Below are positions 1-9,200 of a stretch of 64,000 bases of DNA, piece by piece. The position numbers and the translations under genes are program-made. Every line of letters begins with the position of its first letter. Position 1 is the first letter of the stretch. Source of the DNA: an uncultured Clostridium sp. (lineage in GTDB: Bacteria > Bacillota > Clostridia > TANB77 > CAG-508); assembly GCA_958438515.1 (NCBI GenBank), contig CAUBRZ010000002.1, forward strand, positions 69,957 through 133,956. The letters run 5' to 3'. The notes under the pieces were generated by a model. It had not been told where the DNA came from and ran no database searches. It worked only from the letters and a program-made list of their open reading frames with translations.

Positions 1-84
1 TTTATTTATAGTATTAAACCCCATATTATGCCTAGTATTACTGTAATCTTCTTCTGGATTTCCCAAACCTACAATTAAATACAT
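1..84 (-). CDS. pth: peptidyl-tRNA hydrolase, N-terminal fragment (runs off left edge)
   Basis: The first 28 codons of a minus-strand gene are visible. They begin [20 protein letters not shown]. The GLGNP motif and the TRHNMG motif with the catalytic His are diagnostic of bacterial Pth, which releases peptides from prematurely dropped peptidyl-tRNA. The start is preceded by AAGGAGAACAAAT. The rest lies outside the window. It is followed on the opposite side by spoVG, a common Firmicute order (spoVG near pth). Identity is secure from the two motifs, although only about 15 percent of the protein is present. Confidence 0.88.
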   Translation of the reverse strand, partial: MYLIVGLGNPEEDYSNTRHNMGFNTINK

Positions 85-171
85 TTTTATTTGTTCTCCT
101 TACTTTTGGTTTTAAACTGTTATTTATTTTAACTTTTTTTTTCTTTTTTTTCAAGCTTTTTTGCTAAATAT

Positions 172-206
172 ACAAAAAAAGCACTTATATTTAAGTGCCT
201 TTTTAT
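172..206 (-). terminator. rho-independent terminator of spoVG
   Basis: An inverted repeat (GCACTT...AAGTGC) lies directly 3' of spoVG, with an A-run on one side and a T-run on the other. It can work in either direction. Confidence 0.75.
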
Positions 207-213
207 TTATTAA

Positions 214-486
214 TTATTCTGCTGATTCTTCTGTTTCTGGAGCTTCATAAGCTTCTAATATAGCTTTTTGAATCTTTTCTCTAGTTTCAGCATTGATTGG
301 ATGAGCTATATCTTTGAATTCTCCGTTTGGAGTTTTTCTGCTAGGCATAGCTATAAATAATCCATTTTGACTTTCGATAACTTTAATATCGTGAACTGCG
401 AATTCGTTATCGAATGTTACAGAAGCAACAGCTTTCATTCTGTTCTCTGAATTTACTTTTCTTAAACGTACATCTGTGATTTGCAT
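214..486 (-). CDS. spoVG: septation/sporulation regulator SpoVG
   Basis: The 90-residue protein starts [19 protein letters not shown] and contains [20 protein letters not shown], the signature of SpoVG, a small nucleic-acid-binding regulator of septation and sporulation. An upstream in-frame Met at 531 is possible, but the ATG at 486 sits behind a clear AGGAAGGTAGGTG ribosome-binding site and gives the family length. The acidic C-terminus ([10 protein letters not shown]) is typical. A sigma-H-like promoter lies about 75 bases upstream, as expected for this classically Spo0H-controlled gene. Confidence 0.95.
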   Translation of the reverse strand: MQITDVRLRKVNSENRMKAVASVTFDNEFAVHDIKVIESQNGLFIAMPSRKTPNGEFKDIAHPINAETREKIQKAILEAYEAPETEESAE

Positions 487-558
487 TTTAGTGCACCTAC
501 CTTCCTTAAGTTTTAAAAATATTTTGTACATACTCGTTTAATCTTATGTACAATAATA

Positions 559-587
559 TTATTCTTCATTAAAAATGTTTTTCCTTC
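559..587 (-). promoter_or_regulatory. sigma-H (Spo0H)-type promoter of spoVG
   Basis: On the minus strand GAAGGAAAA is followed after 11 bases by GAAGAATAA. This matches the sigma-H consensus RNAGGAWWW-N11/12-RNNGAATWW at every fixed position. spoVG of Bacillus subtilis is the textbook sigma-H target, so position and consensus agree. Confidence 0.8.
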
Positions 588-687
588 TTTTTTTTACAAA
601 AATTTAAATTTTCTTTTTATTTTTTTTACTTATAGTAACTTTCTTTATTTTTTTACATATAATACACTAGATTTTTTTGACAAACTA

Positions 688-716
688 TTGAATTTTTAAG
701 GATATAATTATATAAT
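688..716 (+). promoter_or_regulatory. sigma-A-type promoter of murC
   Basis: TTGAAT and TATAAT are separated by 17 bases, ending 31 bases before the murC start. A TTGACA further upstream (677-682) has a 20-base spacing to another TATAAT and is a less likely alternative. Confidence 0.6.
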
Positions 717-747
717 CTAAATTGTTATTTAAGGAGTGTGTATTTAG

Positions 748-2130
748 ATGCCAAATATAGATAATATAAAAAAATATAAAAATATCCACATGATTGGAAT
801 TGGTGGAGTAAGTATGAGTGGTATTGCTGCAATCTTACAAAATTGGGGATTTACAGTTACTGGTTCTGATACTTCTAATTCTGAAGCTGTTCAGAGTTTA
901 TTAAAAAAAGGAATTAAAGTAGTTATTGGCCATAGCTTAGAAGATGTAGCTTCTTCAGATATTGTAGTTTATTCTGCAGCAGTTAAACAAGATGATTTAG
1001 AAATGTTAGAAGCAAAAAGATTAAATATTCCAACAATTGAAAGAGCCGACTTTTTAGGTGAAATAACTCGTTCTTACAAAGATACTATTTGTGTTTCTGG
1101 AACACATGGCAAAACAACAACAACTTCTATGGTTTCACTTTGTTTTTTAGAGGCTTTAAAAGACCCTAGCATTCAAGTTGGTGCTTTTTTAAAGCAAATT
1201 GATGGAAATTATAAAGTTGGTAATAGTGAACATTTTATTATAGAAGCTTGTGAATATGTAGAAAGTTTCTTAAAGTTTAGCCCTAAAGCTGAAATTATTT
1301 TAAATATAGATAATGACCATTTAGATTATTTTAAAAATTTCGAAAATATAAAAAACGCTTTTATTAAATATGTCAAATTATTACCTCAAAATGGTTTACT
1401 GGTAATAAATGGCGATGACTCTAATTGTTTAGATTTACAAAAATATACAAGTGCAAAATCAATCACATATGGAATAAAGAACGAAAATTCTGATTTTTTT
1501 GCTAAAAATATTGAATTCGATAATGATGGTTTTTCTAGTTTTGATGTATATTATAAAAATAACTTTTTTGAGAATATAAAATTATCTATTCCTGGCATTC
1601 ATAATGTTTTAAATGCTTTAGCTTGTATTTGTTTATGTAATGAGTATGGTATTAATAAAAAAGATATAAAAACAGCTTTATCAAAGTTCACTGGTGCTCA
1701 TAGAAGATTTGAATATAAAGGAAAAATAGATAACAAAGCTAGCGTATATGATGATTATGGACATCATCCAACTGAAATATTAGCAACTGCTAATTCTCTC
1801 TCAAATAAAAAATATAATGAATCTTGGGTTATTTTTCAGCCACATACTTACAGTAGGACAAAAAATTTATTAGATGATTTTGCAAATGCTTTAATAAATT
1901 TTGATCATATAGTTATTTTAGATATTTACGCTGCAAGAGAAAAAAATATATATGAGATTAGTTCCAAAGATTTAGTACATAAAATTAGTACTCTTGGAAA
2001 AGATGTTAAATATATACCAGATTTTGATGAATGTGCTTCTTATGTAAAAAATAATGTTAAAGAAAATGATATTGTTATTACTTTAGGTGCTGGTACCGTT
2101 ACAAATATAGGTCCTATGCTTATAAAATAA
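748..2130 (+). CDS. murC: UDP-N-acetylmuramate--L-alanine ligase
   Basis: This 460-residue Mur ligase adds the first residue, L-alanine, to UDP-MurNAc in the cytoplasmic phase of peptidoglycan synthesis. Near the N-terminus MIGIGGVSMSGIA is the MurC nucleotide-sugar-binding glycine loop. GTHGKTTTTSM (about residues 118-128) is the ATP P-loop, and the C-terminal domain has HPTEI and FQPHTYSRT. Length matches the family. The start is supported by AAGGAGTGTG seven bases upstream. It is the only plus-strand gene in the first 17 kb, transcribed divergently from spoVG. Confidence 0.96.
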   Translation: MPNIDNIKKYKNIHMIGIGGVSMSGIAAILQNWGFTVTGSDTSNSEAVQSLLKKGIKVVIGHSLEDVASSDIVVYSAAVKQDDLEMLEAKRLNIPTIERADFLGEITRSYKDTICVSGTHGKTTTTSMVSLCFLEALKDPSIQVGAFLKQIDGNYKVGNSEHFIIEACEYVESFLKFSPKAEIILNIDNDHLDYFKNFENIKNAFIKYVKLLPQNGLLVINGDDSNCLDLQKYTSAKSITYGIKNENSDFFAKNIEFDNDGFSSFDVYYKNNFFENIKLSIPGIHNVLNALACICLCNEYGINKKDIKTALSKFTGAHRRFEYKGKIDNKASVYDDYGHHPTEILATANSLSNKKYNESWVIFQPHTYSRTKNLLDDFANALINFDHIVILDIYAAREKNIYEISSKDLVHKISTLGKDVKYIPDFDECASYVKNNVKENDIVITLGAGTVTNIGPMLIK

Positions 2131-2136
2131 TTTTTT

Positions 2137-2173
2137 TAATACACATATAATACACACATTATATGTGTATTTC
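2137..2173. terminator. bidirectional terminator between murC and the coiled-coil gene
   Basis: A near-perfect inverted repeat TACACATATAAT / ATTATATGTGTA with a six-base loop separates convergent genes. It overlaps the last codons of the minus-strand gene. Confidence 0.7.
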
Positions 2174-2635
2174 TTTATTTAATTCTTTTTCGTTATTTGA
2201 AATAATTAATGATTGCATTTCCTTTCTTATTTTTTTATTAGATTGATGTGATTTTCTACTTATGCTTTCTGCTAATGAGCTAATTTCTTCTGCAATTTCT
2301 TTTACGTTTTTATTAGATATCTCTTTCATCTCTTTTCTGACACCCTCAATTTTTTCTTCGTTTCTACTAAATAAATCATGCATTTCTTTTCTAACACCAT
2401 CAATTTTTTCTTCGTTTTTACTAAATAAATCATGCATTTCTTTTCTAACACCACCAATTTTTTCTTCGTTTTTACTAAATAAATCATGCATTTCTTTTCT
2501 AACACCATCAATTTTTTCTGAAATAATTTTATTTGTTTTTTCTTCGTTTTTATCTACTTTTTGTTCTAAAATAGTTATTCTATTTAAAACATTTTCTACA
2601 ATAGATAATATTTTATTTAATGTCTCTTCTTGCAT
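2159..2635 (-). CDS. repetitive coiled-coil protein, unknown function
   Basis: I do not recognise this 158-residue gene. It is highly charged and predicted fully helical. Four tandem copies of an 18-residue unit (EKIDGVRKEMHDLFSKNE and variants) occupy about residues 40-112, encoded by 54-bp DNA repeats that are nearly identical at the base level. There is no signal peptide or membrane segment. The start follows an ideal AGGAGGTGATATAG. The near identity of the repeats suggests recent expansion or gene conversion and possible length variation between strains. It may act as a cytoplasmic scaffold; no function is assigned. Confidence 0.75.
   Translation of the reverse strand: MQEETLNKILSIVENVLNRITILEQKVDKNEEKTNKIISEKIDGVRKEMHDLFSKNEEKIGGVRKEMHDLFSKNEEKIDGVRKEMHDLFSRNEEKIEGVRKEMKEISNKNVKEIAEEISSLAESISRKSHQSNKKIRKEMQSLIISNNEKELNKEIHI
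2326..2520. repeat. 54-bp tandem direct repeats inside the coiled-coil gene
   Basis: About 3.5 copies of a 54-bp unit, most clearly seen as repeated CATGCATTTCTTTTCTAACA. Because 54 is a multiple of 3, all frames stay open, which creates spurious overlapping reading frames on both strands. Confidence 0.85.
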
Positions 2636-2747
2636 CTATATCACCTCCTTTGGAATTTAGTATAATAAAAATTAGAATATAAAAACCTTATATAAGAACT
2701 GTTAAATTGAACTTTGAATAAAACTTGAACAGATTATACTATCAAAT

Positions 2748-2783
2748 AAAAAAATATGCAATACCTTTTGCATATTTTTTTGT
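2748..2783 (-). terminator. terminator downstream of spoIVB
   Basis: Hairpin ATATGCAA / TTGCATAT with T-runs on both flanks, 63 bases after the spoIVB stop. Confidence 0.7.
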
Positions 2784-2845
2784 TTTTATATATTTTCATA
2801 TTCTTAACAATTATTATACATTGACTTTATCTGTGTCAAAAATAT

Positions 2846-4078
2846 CTATTGTATTTCTTTTGCTTGTTTTAACATGATATCTCCAAATACTGCATAACCT
2901 TCTTGGGGATCATTAACTAATACATGTGTTATTGCTCCAACAAACTTACCATTTTGTAGTACAGGTGATCCTGACATACCTTGAATTATTCCTCCTGTCT
3001 TTTCTAACAACTTTTCATCTGTTACTTTTATTTTCATACTTTTATTGTCATAATTATTATCTTTATATATTTTTTCTATTTCTATTTCATATTCTTGTGG
3101 TTTTTGATTATCTAAACTACATAGTATTTTTGCTTTTCCAATCTGTATTTCTTCTCTTAAGGCTACCTCTGCTTCCTTTGATGTATCTATATTCAAACTA
3201 GCTAAATTATCTACCTTTCCATAAATTCCAAATCTGGTATTTTTTCCTATTGTTCCTATATTATTTTGGTTTTCAATAGTTCCTTGTATTTTTCCTGGAT
3301 TACCACTTTCTCCTTTTGTTATATTTAATATTCTCGTTGTTATAAATTCTCCTGATGCAATATTTATTAATTCATTTGTATCAATATCTGTTATTCCATG
3401 TCCTAAAGCACCAAAGGTCTTACTAGTTGGATCATAAAAAGTTACTGTACCTACTCCTGCTGCACTATCTCTTACCCATAACCCTATTTTATATTGGCTA
3501 TTATTTGTCTTTACCGGTGTTATACTACATTCCTTAGTTTCCTGTTGATGTACATATTTTATACTTATATCATGTCCTTGAGATAAATTTACAGTTTGAA
3601 TTAAATCAGATGTTGAATTTATGTTTTTATCATTTACTTTTATTATTGTATCTCCTTCTTTTATTCCTGTGTTTTCATATGGTTTATATTTTTTGTTATC
3701 ATTTCCTTCTATTTCTGACATCCCAACTACTAATACTCCACTTGTATAAAGTTTAACACCTGCAATATTTCCAACTGGAATTACTTTTGTTTTTGGTAAT
3801 ACACTTACTTCTACATTTTTTAGTAAAATATTATCAAATAAGCTAACTTCTAATGTTGATTTTCCAACATCCTGACTTAGTTTCTCTCCATTGCTAGATG
3901 ATGTTTCTATTGTCTGCTGATTCTCATTTTTTATATTTAGCCCTAATAATGTTTTCACAGAAATCTTCTCTCCTTCAAATACTACTAATTCATTTGGTAT
4001 AGTTTCTATTACTAAGGTATAGGAATAAACAATAGATAAAAAAAATACTAATAATAGCATTTTTAAATAATTTTTCAT
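2846..4078 (-). CDS. spoIVB: SpoIVB peptidase (sporulation sigma-K checkpoint protease)
   Basis: This 410-residue serine peptidase of family S55 is exported from the forespore and triggers pro-sigma-K processing. An N-terminal hydrophobic anchor (about residues 5-24) is followed by a PDZ domain (about 105-190, including IKEGDTIIKVNDK). The S55 domain has GALGHGI with the catalytic His and QGMSGSPVLQNGKFVGA with the catalytic Ser (about residue 369). Length fits the family. It is a single gene with its own terminator, next to the Tad-like locus but not obviously part of it. Confidence 0.93.
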   Translation of the reverse strand: MKNYLKMLLLVFFLSIVYSYTLVIETIPNELVVFEGEKISVKTLLGLNIKNENQQTIETSSSNGEKLSQDVGKSTLEVSLFDNILLKNVEVSVLPKTKVIPVGNIAGVKLYTSGVLVVGMSEIEGNDNKKYKPYENTGIKEGDTIIKVNDKNINSTSDLIQTVNLSQGHDISIKYVHQQETKECSITPVKTNNSQYKIGLWVRDSAAGVGTVTFYDPTSKTFGALGHGITDIDTNELINIASGEFITTRILNITKGESGNPGKIQGTIENQNNIGTIGKNTRFGIYGKVDNLASLNIDTSKEAEVALREEIQIGKAKILCSLDNQKPQEYEIEIEKIYKDNNYDNKSMKIKVTDEKLLEKTGGIIQGMSGSPVLQNGKFVGAITHVLVNDPQEGYAVFGDIMLKQAKEIQ

Positions 4079-4159
4079 AAAATTTCTCCTTATTTTTTTG
4101 CTATTATTAGTATTTACTTTTTTTATTTTAGTATACTAAAAAATAATCATATTTATTTT

Positions 4160-5726
4160 TTATTTAACTACAAATTGTTCTAACAAGCTTTCCGAATTGT
4201 TATTAATTTTATACATACTATATCTTTCTCTTCCCAATGCTGTAAAATAAGCTTTTGCTAAATTTCCATTATCTTTATTATTCATCATATACTTATAAAT
4301 ATTGTCTGTAACTTCCACATTTGTCTGATTAACAATACTTGAATAACATCCCAATTCAGTTCTTGGAAAAAAATAATTTGTTCCTTCAGTACTTGTTAGT
4401 GATCTTCGCTCAAAATCAACATTAAAAACTCCTAATAAATTATTTTTTCCAAGTAAGTCCCTATCTGTTGCTCTGTGATAATTTCCATCTGATACTATGT
4501 AAATAGAATCTTCTGCTACAACCTCTTCATTTTTAGTATTTGTTATAATTGAATATCCATTATATATTTTTCCACCAATATTTAGTCCTTGTAAAAAACT
4601 AATAATTGAAATATGATTTATAATTTTATCCCATTCATCTTCTTTTAGTTTAGGCATTTGAAAGTTAGCTGATACTCCTGAATAATTATTATAGTTTGCT
4701 ATTGCTGTAGACAAATTTTTTTCAATTGAATATCTTATAACTGCTAATCTATGTTGATTAAAGTTAGAATTTGGTTCTTCGATTTGATTATCAAAATCAA
4801 ATATATTATAATCTCCAAATATTTCAGTATTTATTTTTTTCCCTTCTTCATCAACAGCATTTGAAGTTTTTAATTCATTTAATCTATACCTTTTCATTCT
4901 ATCTCTAAAGTCTGCTGCATCTGAATAATATTTAACTGCTGCCTTACTTTTTTCATTAAAATTTTGTTGTTTATATTTTTGTCCATTCAAGTATGAAAAC
5001 CATTCAGAACTATTATTTTCTTTATAATATTTTACCCCATTTATTTTTATATATGTATAGTCTGTATTTCCTATCTTTTCCCTTAAATTTTCTTGTTCTA
5101 TTGTAATTCCTCTGTATAATGCACAGTCATCTCTATCTCTAACTTTAGAACAATTGCTAATTAAATATCCATAGTCAAATACTGGTTCGTCGTTTATTAT
5201 TCCTTGAATTGTAATGTAGTTATCTAGTGAATATGTTATAACAAAGTCATCATTTCCCCTTTTATATCTGCAACTATAATAGATATATGGTTTTAATCCT
5301 GAAATTTTTTCTCCATTTTTATAAGTAGATGATTCATTATTATTATCACTCTCACTCAAAGTGTTTGTGTATGGTGAATAAATATAATATCCATCATACA
5401 TTGTATATACTAAAGCTGGCACATATTCTTTTAATACATCTTGATTATATCCTGCCATATTAAAGTTATTTGCAATAGAATAAAAAAAGCTATTGACAGA
5501 TGCTTCTATATCACGAATTTTTGAATTCGACAAATCTGATGTGCTACTATCTAATGTGTTTAATTGGAATGCCTTTAAAGCATCATATGTAGCATTATTT
5601 AGTTTAGAATCATATGATGTTTGCAAACTCAATGTTTTTACTTGAGTCCCGGACATATGAACTTAAAATTACTGAAATTGGTAATATAATAATAATAAAT
5701 ATTACTGCTAAACTTTGAATTTTCAT
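4160..5726 (-). CDS. membrane-anchored extracytoplasmic protein of the pilus locus (needs +1 shift at CGGG)
   Basis: I do not recognise the family. The gene begins at the ATG at 5726 behind AAAGGAAAGAAAGAG, encoding MKIQSLAVIFIIIILPISV, a membrane anchor. After 25 codons an in-frame CGG (5651-5648, CGGG) changes to the +1 frame, which stays open for 495 codons. The joined protein is about 521 residues with Gly at position 26. A start at the ATG at 5656 would lose the anchor and has no ribosome-binding site. The body is Asn/Tyr-rich and probably surface-exposed. It is last in the Tad-like locus, after a terminator, so it may be a tip or minor pilus component; this is inference. Confidence 0.75.
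5648..5651 (-). other. CGGG +1 frameshift/quadruplet site
   Basis: GTC-[CGGG]-ACT joins the membrane-anchor frame to the long downstream frame of the gene spanning 4160-5726. Gly is inserted if GGG is read. Confidence 0.78.
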
Positions 5727-5754
5727 AATCTCTTTCTTTCCTTTTATGGTATTA

Positions 5755-5788
5755 AAAAGCTTGTAATAATTATATATTACAAGCTAGT
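5755..5788 (-). terminator. terminator within the pilus locus
   Basis: Stem AGCTTGTAATA / TATTACAAGCT followed on the minus strand by a T-run, between the gene ending at 5804 and the last gene of the locus. Confidence 0.7.
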
Positions 5789-5803
5789 AAACCTCATTTT
5801 TGT

Positions 5804-6334
5804 TTATTTTCCTGTTCCATTTGCTGTTACCATACCAGCATGTTCAGCTGCTATTGAATATGTATCATTTCCTCCTGACACTTTATATAAAAAGCCCTTT
5901 AATTGTTGTGACATTGTTGTATTTGTATTTTTTACACTTGTAGAAAAAAGGTCTCCTTCTTTTAAAGATACTACACCATTTTTGTCAAGTGTGTCCATAA
6001 TTTGTGAGGTAAATTGGCTATAATATACATTTTCACCAATCACATCTTTTTTTGCCTGTGTTGTTTTCTTTCCTGGATTTTCATCTAAAGTTTTTATCTC
6101 CATTTCTACATCATATGAATTTCCAGTAGCTGAAATATTTTGTACAAACTTATCATATTTATCTAGTGTTAACTTTCCAGTTTGTCTAACATTATCTACA
6201 AACTCTGTTGTAGTTGTTTCGACTGCTAATTGAGCTGTATCGTCAGCTCTATCTGTCATTGTCATTAGTGGAAACACAAACATTAGTACTGCTGCTAATG
6301 CTATTGCAATAATTGTTATTAATGTATCACCCAT
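5804..6334 (-). CDS. small membrane-anchored protein of the Tad-like locus
   Basis: 176 residues with an uncleaved-looking hydrophobic N-terminus (MGDTLITIIAIALAAVLMFV, residues 1-24). A soluble domain follows (TTTTEFVDNVRQTGKLTLDK). It starts after an ideal AGGAGGAATAAA. The arrangement (short N-terminal helix, then 150 residues) is that of a pilin or pseudopilin-like protein, and its place after four MENAS/T paralogues supports a pilus role. I see no canonical Gly/Glu prepilin peptidase site. Function is inferred from context only. Confidence 0.7.
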   Translation of the reverse strand: MGDTLITIIAIALAAVLMFVFPLMTMTDRADDTAQLAVETTTTEFVDNVRQTGKLTLDKYDKFVQNISATGNSYDVEMEIKTLDENPGKKTTQAKKDVIGENVYYSQFTSQIMDTLDKNGVVSLKEGDLFSTSVKNTNTTMSQQLKGFLYKVSGGNDTYSIAAEHAGMVTANGTGK

Positions 6335-6369
6335 TTTATTCCTCCTTATAACTACAATAATACATACTT

Positions 6370-6969
6370 TTATTTATCTGTATATGTTATTACTCTTTTT
6401 TTAGTCTTATTGGCATCTGGTGTATTGCTTCCTCCTGTTTGCATATCTTCTTGATAGTATACTCCAAGTTTTTCTGTAACCTTCTTACCTTCTATTCTAG
6501 CATATATTCCAACGTCTTTCAAGTTTATTCCTAGATCACTAAACTCTTTTTTATATTCATCAGAAATACTATCTTTCCCATATATTATTGCTTTAATAAA
6601 CTCTTCTTTTTGCTTATCACTTCCTAGAACTTCTTTTTCTAAGTCTATATAATTTATTTCGTCATAATTACCATTTTCATTTTTCTTAGAATACAGACCG
6701 TTCTTATCATTGATATCTTTCATGTCAAAAATAATTTTATAGTTTTCTTTATATGCTTTATATATAGATGGAATAATAGTTTCTAATCCTACTTGTCTTT
6801 GTGTCGTTCCACTAGTTATATACGTATAATCATATTCTCTATCTCTATAGTCTAAAATTACCTGTGATGCTCTTCTTGCTTCTCCAAAGGCATTAATACT
6901 AATGGATAATGCTAACACAAATATTAATACGGCTGCTGCCATTTTTAATGCATCTGTTGCATTCTCCAT
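6370..6969 (-). CDS. pilin-like protein, MENAS/T family
   Basis: 199 residues. The N-terminus MENATDALKMAAAVLIFVLA followed by SISINAF is a hydrophobic helix without a preceding leader peptide, shared with the three genes at 7000-9176. A soluble domain of about 165 residues follows. A good ribosome-binding site (AAAGGAGTG) precedes the start. The shared N-terminus and clustering behind Tad assembly genes suggest a pilin or minor pilin. An AAC-GGT pair in the body contains CGG out of frame and causes no shift. Confidence 0.7.
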   Translation of the reverse strand: MENATDALKMAAAVLIFVLALSISINAFGEARRASQVILDYRDREYDYTYITSGTTQRQVGLETIIPSIYKAYKENYKIIFDMKDINDKNGLYSKKNENGNYDEINYIDLEKEVLGSDKQKEEFIKAIIYGKDSISDEYKKEFSDLGINLKDVGIYARIEGKKVTEKLGVYYQEDMQTGGSNTPDANKTKKRVITYTDK

Positions 6970-6999
6970 AGTATTTCACTCCTTTTTTACTTCGTACTT

Positions 7000-7404
7000 T
7001 TATTTACCATTATTTTTAATATTAATTTCTGAAATCAATCCACCTTTTGTATGTTTTTGTACTTCTACAGTATAAGTACTTCCTGTTTGCATATTTTTTT
7101 GATATGTTCCATCTTCTTTATTTTCTGTAATATCACCAGTTAGTTTAACATGCTTTGTCTCATCATCTGTTGACATGTTATTCGTATTAACGGCATTAAT
7201 TAGAGAATTAACATTTGCTCCTCTTACATTTACCCCTAAATATTGTTCAAATTTTTGGTTAAATGTTGTTACTTCTACTTCTGTCATTGAATTATTGTTT
7301 ACTACTCCAGCTGCTTGATTATATATCATAATACCTAATGATATAATTAATATTGCAAGTAATATTGCTCCTGCAATAATTAGTGCTTTTGACGCATTCT
7401 CCAT
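7000..7404 (-). CDS. pilin-like protein, MENAS/T family
   Basis: 134 residues beginning MENASKALIIAGAILLAILI, a single N-terminal hydrophobic helix. The soluble part has RGANVNSLINAVN, which aligns with RGSDLCSLLNRVADYN of the 8424-9176 product and GGDLTTIINKAVDNN of the 7459-7890 product. These are clear paralogues. The start follows AAGGAGGAAAAAA. Probably a structural or minor pilin of the Tad-like system; the family name is unknown to me. Confidence 0.72.
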   Translation of the reverse strand: MENASKALIIAGAILLAILIISLGIMIYNQAAGVVNNNSMTEVEVTTFNQKFEQYLGVNVRGANVNSLINAVNTNNMSTDDETKHVKLTGDITENKEDGTYQKNMQTGSTYTVEVQKHTKGGLISEINIKNNGK

Positions 7405-7458
7405 TTTTTTCCTCCTTAGTTTTTCTTTTCTTATTTTATTTATAAATTTAATAACTAA

Positions 7459-7890
7459 TTATTGTGTTATTTGTTCAAATAACATGTATTTTATTCTATT
7501 AGTAGATTTATGATATTCTATTTTTGTACATTTAAACCTTATTTGGTTATAATATTGTAAAAATTTATTCATACCTCCACCATATAAAGTTTCCATATTG
7601 TATACTTTATCATTATCTAACATTTTTATATCTATATTAATTGAATTTTTTTGATTATCTAAATATTTTCCTTTATTATTTTTTTCTACACCATTAGATA
7701 TATTATTATCTACTGCTTTATTAATAATTGTTGTTAAATCTCCTCCATATATTTCTTGGTTATAATAACTTTCAAATTCCACATTTTTTAATTTTGTTTC
7801 ATTATAATTTGCCTTGTAGTTTAAATACATATATGAGATTCCTACAACTATAATTATTATAATTAGGAAAAATATTGCTATTTTTTTCAT
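7459..7890 (-). CDS. pilin-like protein with divergent N-terminus
   Basis: 143 residues. The N-terminal anchor MKKIAIFFLIIIIIVVGISY differs from the MENAS/T neighbours. The soluble part keeps the family pattern: GGDLTTIINKAVDNN and the C-terminal CTKIEYHKSTNRIKYMLFEQ, comparable to the C-terminal end of the 8424-9176 product. It lies inside the array of paralogues. A weaker ribosome-binding site (GAAGGATGAAAA) precedes the ATG. Probably a diverged copy with a re-acquired or altered membrane helix. Confidence 0.68.
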   Translation of the reverse strand: MKKIAIFFLIIIIIVVGISYMYLNYKANYNETKLKNVEFESYYNQEIYGGDLTTIINKAVDNNISNGVEKNNKGKYLDNQKNSINIDIKMLDNDKVYNMETLYGGGMNKFLQYYNQIRFKCTKIEYHKSTNRIKYMLFEQITQ

Positions 7891-7956
7891 TTTTCATCCT
7901 TCAAATTATAACATTATTATATATTTTTTTCAATAGTAAATTTTACTATTTTTTAT

Positions 7957-8400
7957 TTATTTTTTATCAGAAAATCTAATTTCTTTAACTCTTCCTGTTA
8001 CTGGGCTAATCGTTACTTTACAATTATATGTTGGTAAATTTCCGTTTTCACCTGAATTACCTTCTATTAGTTTTTTTTCGTTATTATTATTAATACCCCT
8101 ATTTTCAAGATTAACAGTAATATAAAAATTACTATCTGTAGAAGATTCTAGTTCATAATGCCTATTATTTTCATCTGCTAAATTTTTAACAGTAATAACA
8201 TCATATATAGTAATATCTTCTCTACCTTCATAAGAAGTAAATTGTGTATTAAATTCATTTAATTGATTTTCCTCATTTTGCTTATGCACTTGTGCTGATG
8301 AAGTTCCAAAGGATACAAATAAATACACAGCCAATGATAATATAAGCACTCCTATTAATACCCCAGCAGCCATAATCAATGCTTTTGACGCATTTTCCAT
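7957..8400 (-). CDS. pilin-like protein, MENAS/T family
   Basis: 147 residues. MENASKALIMAAGVLIGVLI begins a hydrophobic helix that ends near residue 30, followed by a soluble domain ending in TGRVKEIRFSDKK. That end resembles TGRITKMYFKFNG at the C-terminus of the next gene upstream. The start follows TTAGGAGTTTAAATT. Context and paralogy suggest a pilus subunit; no independent functional evidence. Confidence 0.7.
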   Translation of the reverse strand: MENASKALIMAAGVLIGVLILSLAVYLFVSFGTSSAQVHKQNEENQLNEFNTQFTSYEGREDITIYDVITVKNLADENNRHYELESSTDSNFYITVNLENRGINNNNEKKLIEGNSGENGNLPTYNCKVTISPVTGRVKEIRFSDKK

Positions 8401-8423
8401 AATTTAAACTCCTAAAATATTTA

Positions 8424-9176
8424 TTATTCTATTGTTCCATTAAATTTAAAATACATTTTAGTAATTCTTCCTGTGTTTTTGCTATATTTTACACTTTCAC
8501 AATTAAAGTAAGCTCTTTTGAATTGCATATATTCATAATAAGTATAAACATCATCTTTACTGTCATTTATTGTTTTTAATGAATCGTTTATTTTTGAATC
8601 ATCTATCGATAAATTACTTTCTGTAATTGAATTATATGCTAATACTGCATTCATTTTTGTTTTATATGACGCATTTTTATCAACATAAATTTTACTTATT
8701 GCTGTTGCTAATTTCTGTATTCCTTTTTCTTTTTCAATATTACTTATTTTTCCTGAAATTTTTTCCTCGAAATCATTTTTTCTTCCAGATTGCGTATATA
8801 CATTTTCTTTTATTAATCTGTTTTCATTATTCACACTTAGTTGTTCTTTTTTTCCTGAAAATTCAAATGTTATAGTCATTGGTTCATATGCCAAATACTG
8901 TCCTTCATCATTTTTTCCAGTTCCTTCAGTTGATTTTCTTCTATTATAATCTGCTACTCTATTTAATAAAGAACATAAATCGCTACCTCTTACATTATTT
9001 CTATTATAAGTTTCATATTGATTATTAAATTCAACTACTTGAGCTTCTCTTGTGTTTTGTGATTCAGTATTTTGATAATTATTCAAATTATTAAACATTA
9101 ACAGTAGTGCACCTAATATCATTAATGCAATTAATACACTTCCTGCCATAATTAAGGCTTTTGATGCATTCTCCAT
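8424..9176 (-). CDS. pilin-like protein, MENAS/T family, longest member
   Basis: 250 residues. The N-terminal helix MENASKALIMAGSVLIALMI is shared with the family. The motif RGSDLCSLLNRVADYNRR and the C-terminal YSKNTGRITKMYF recur in shorter paralogues. About 100 extra residues are inserted in the middle. It is the first gene after the TadB/C-like membrane protein (24-bp gap, AAGGAGGAATCATA before the start), so it may be translated from the same transcript and be a major subunit. Confidence 0.72.
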   Translation of the reverse strand: MENASKALIMAGSVLIALMILGALLLMFNNLNNYQNTESQNTREAQVVEFNNQYETYNRNNVRGSDLCSLLNRVADYNRRKSTEGTGKNDEGQYLAYEPMTITFEFSGKKEQLSVNNENRLIKENVYTQSGRKNDFEEKISGKISNIEKEKGIQKLATAISKIYVDKNASYKTKMNAVLAYNSITESNLSIDDSKINDSLKTINDSKDDVYTYYEYMQFKRAYFNCESVKYSKNTGRITKMYFKFNGTIE

Positions 9177-9200
9177 TATGATTCCTCCTTGAAAACAAAA

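Noticed and set aside
2326..2520. CRISPR array
   Set aside because: Repeats are adjacent without unique spacers and form codons of a coiled-coil protein.
2262..2660. Open frames on the plus strand and in other minus frames over the 54-bp repeats
   Set aside because: They are produced by a repeat unit divisible by three; the frame with the ideal ribosome-binding site is the coiled-coil gene on the minus strand.
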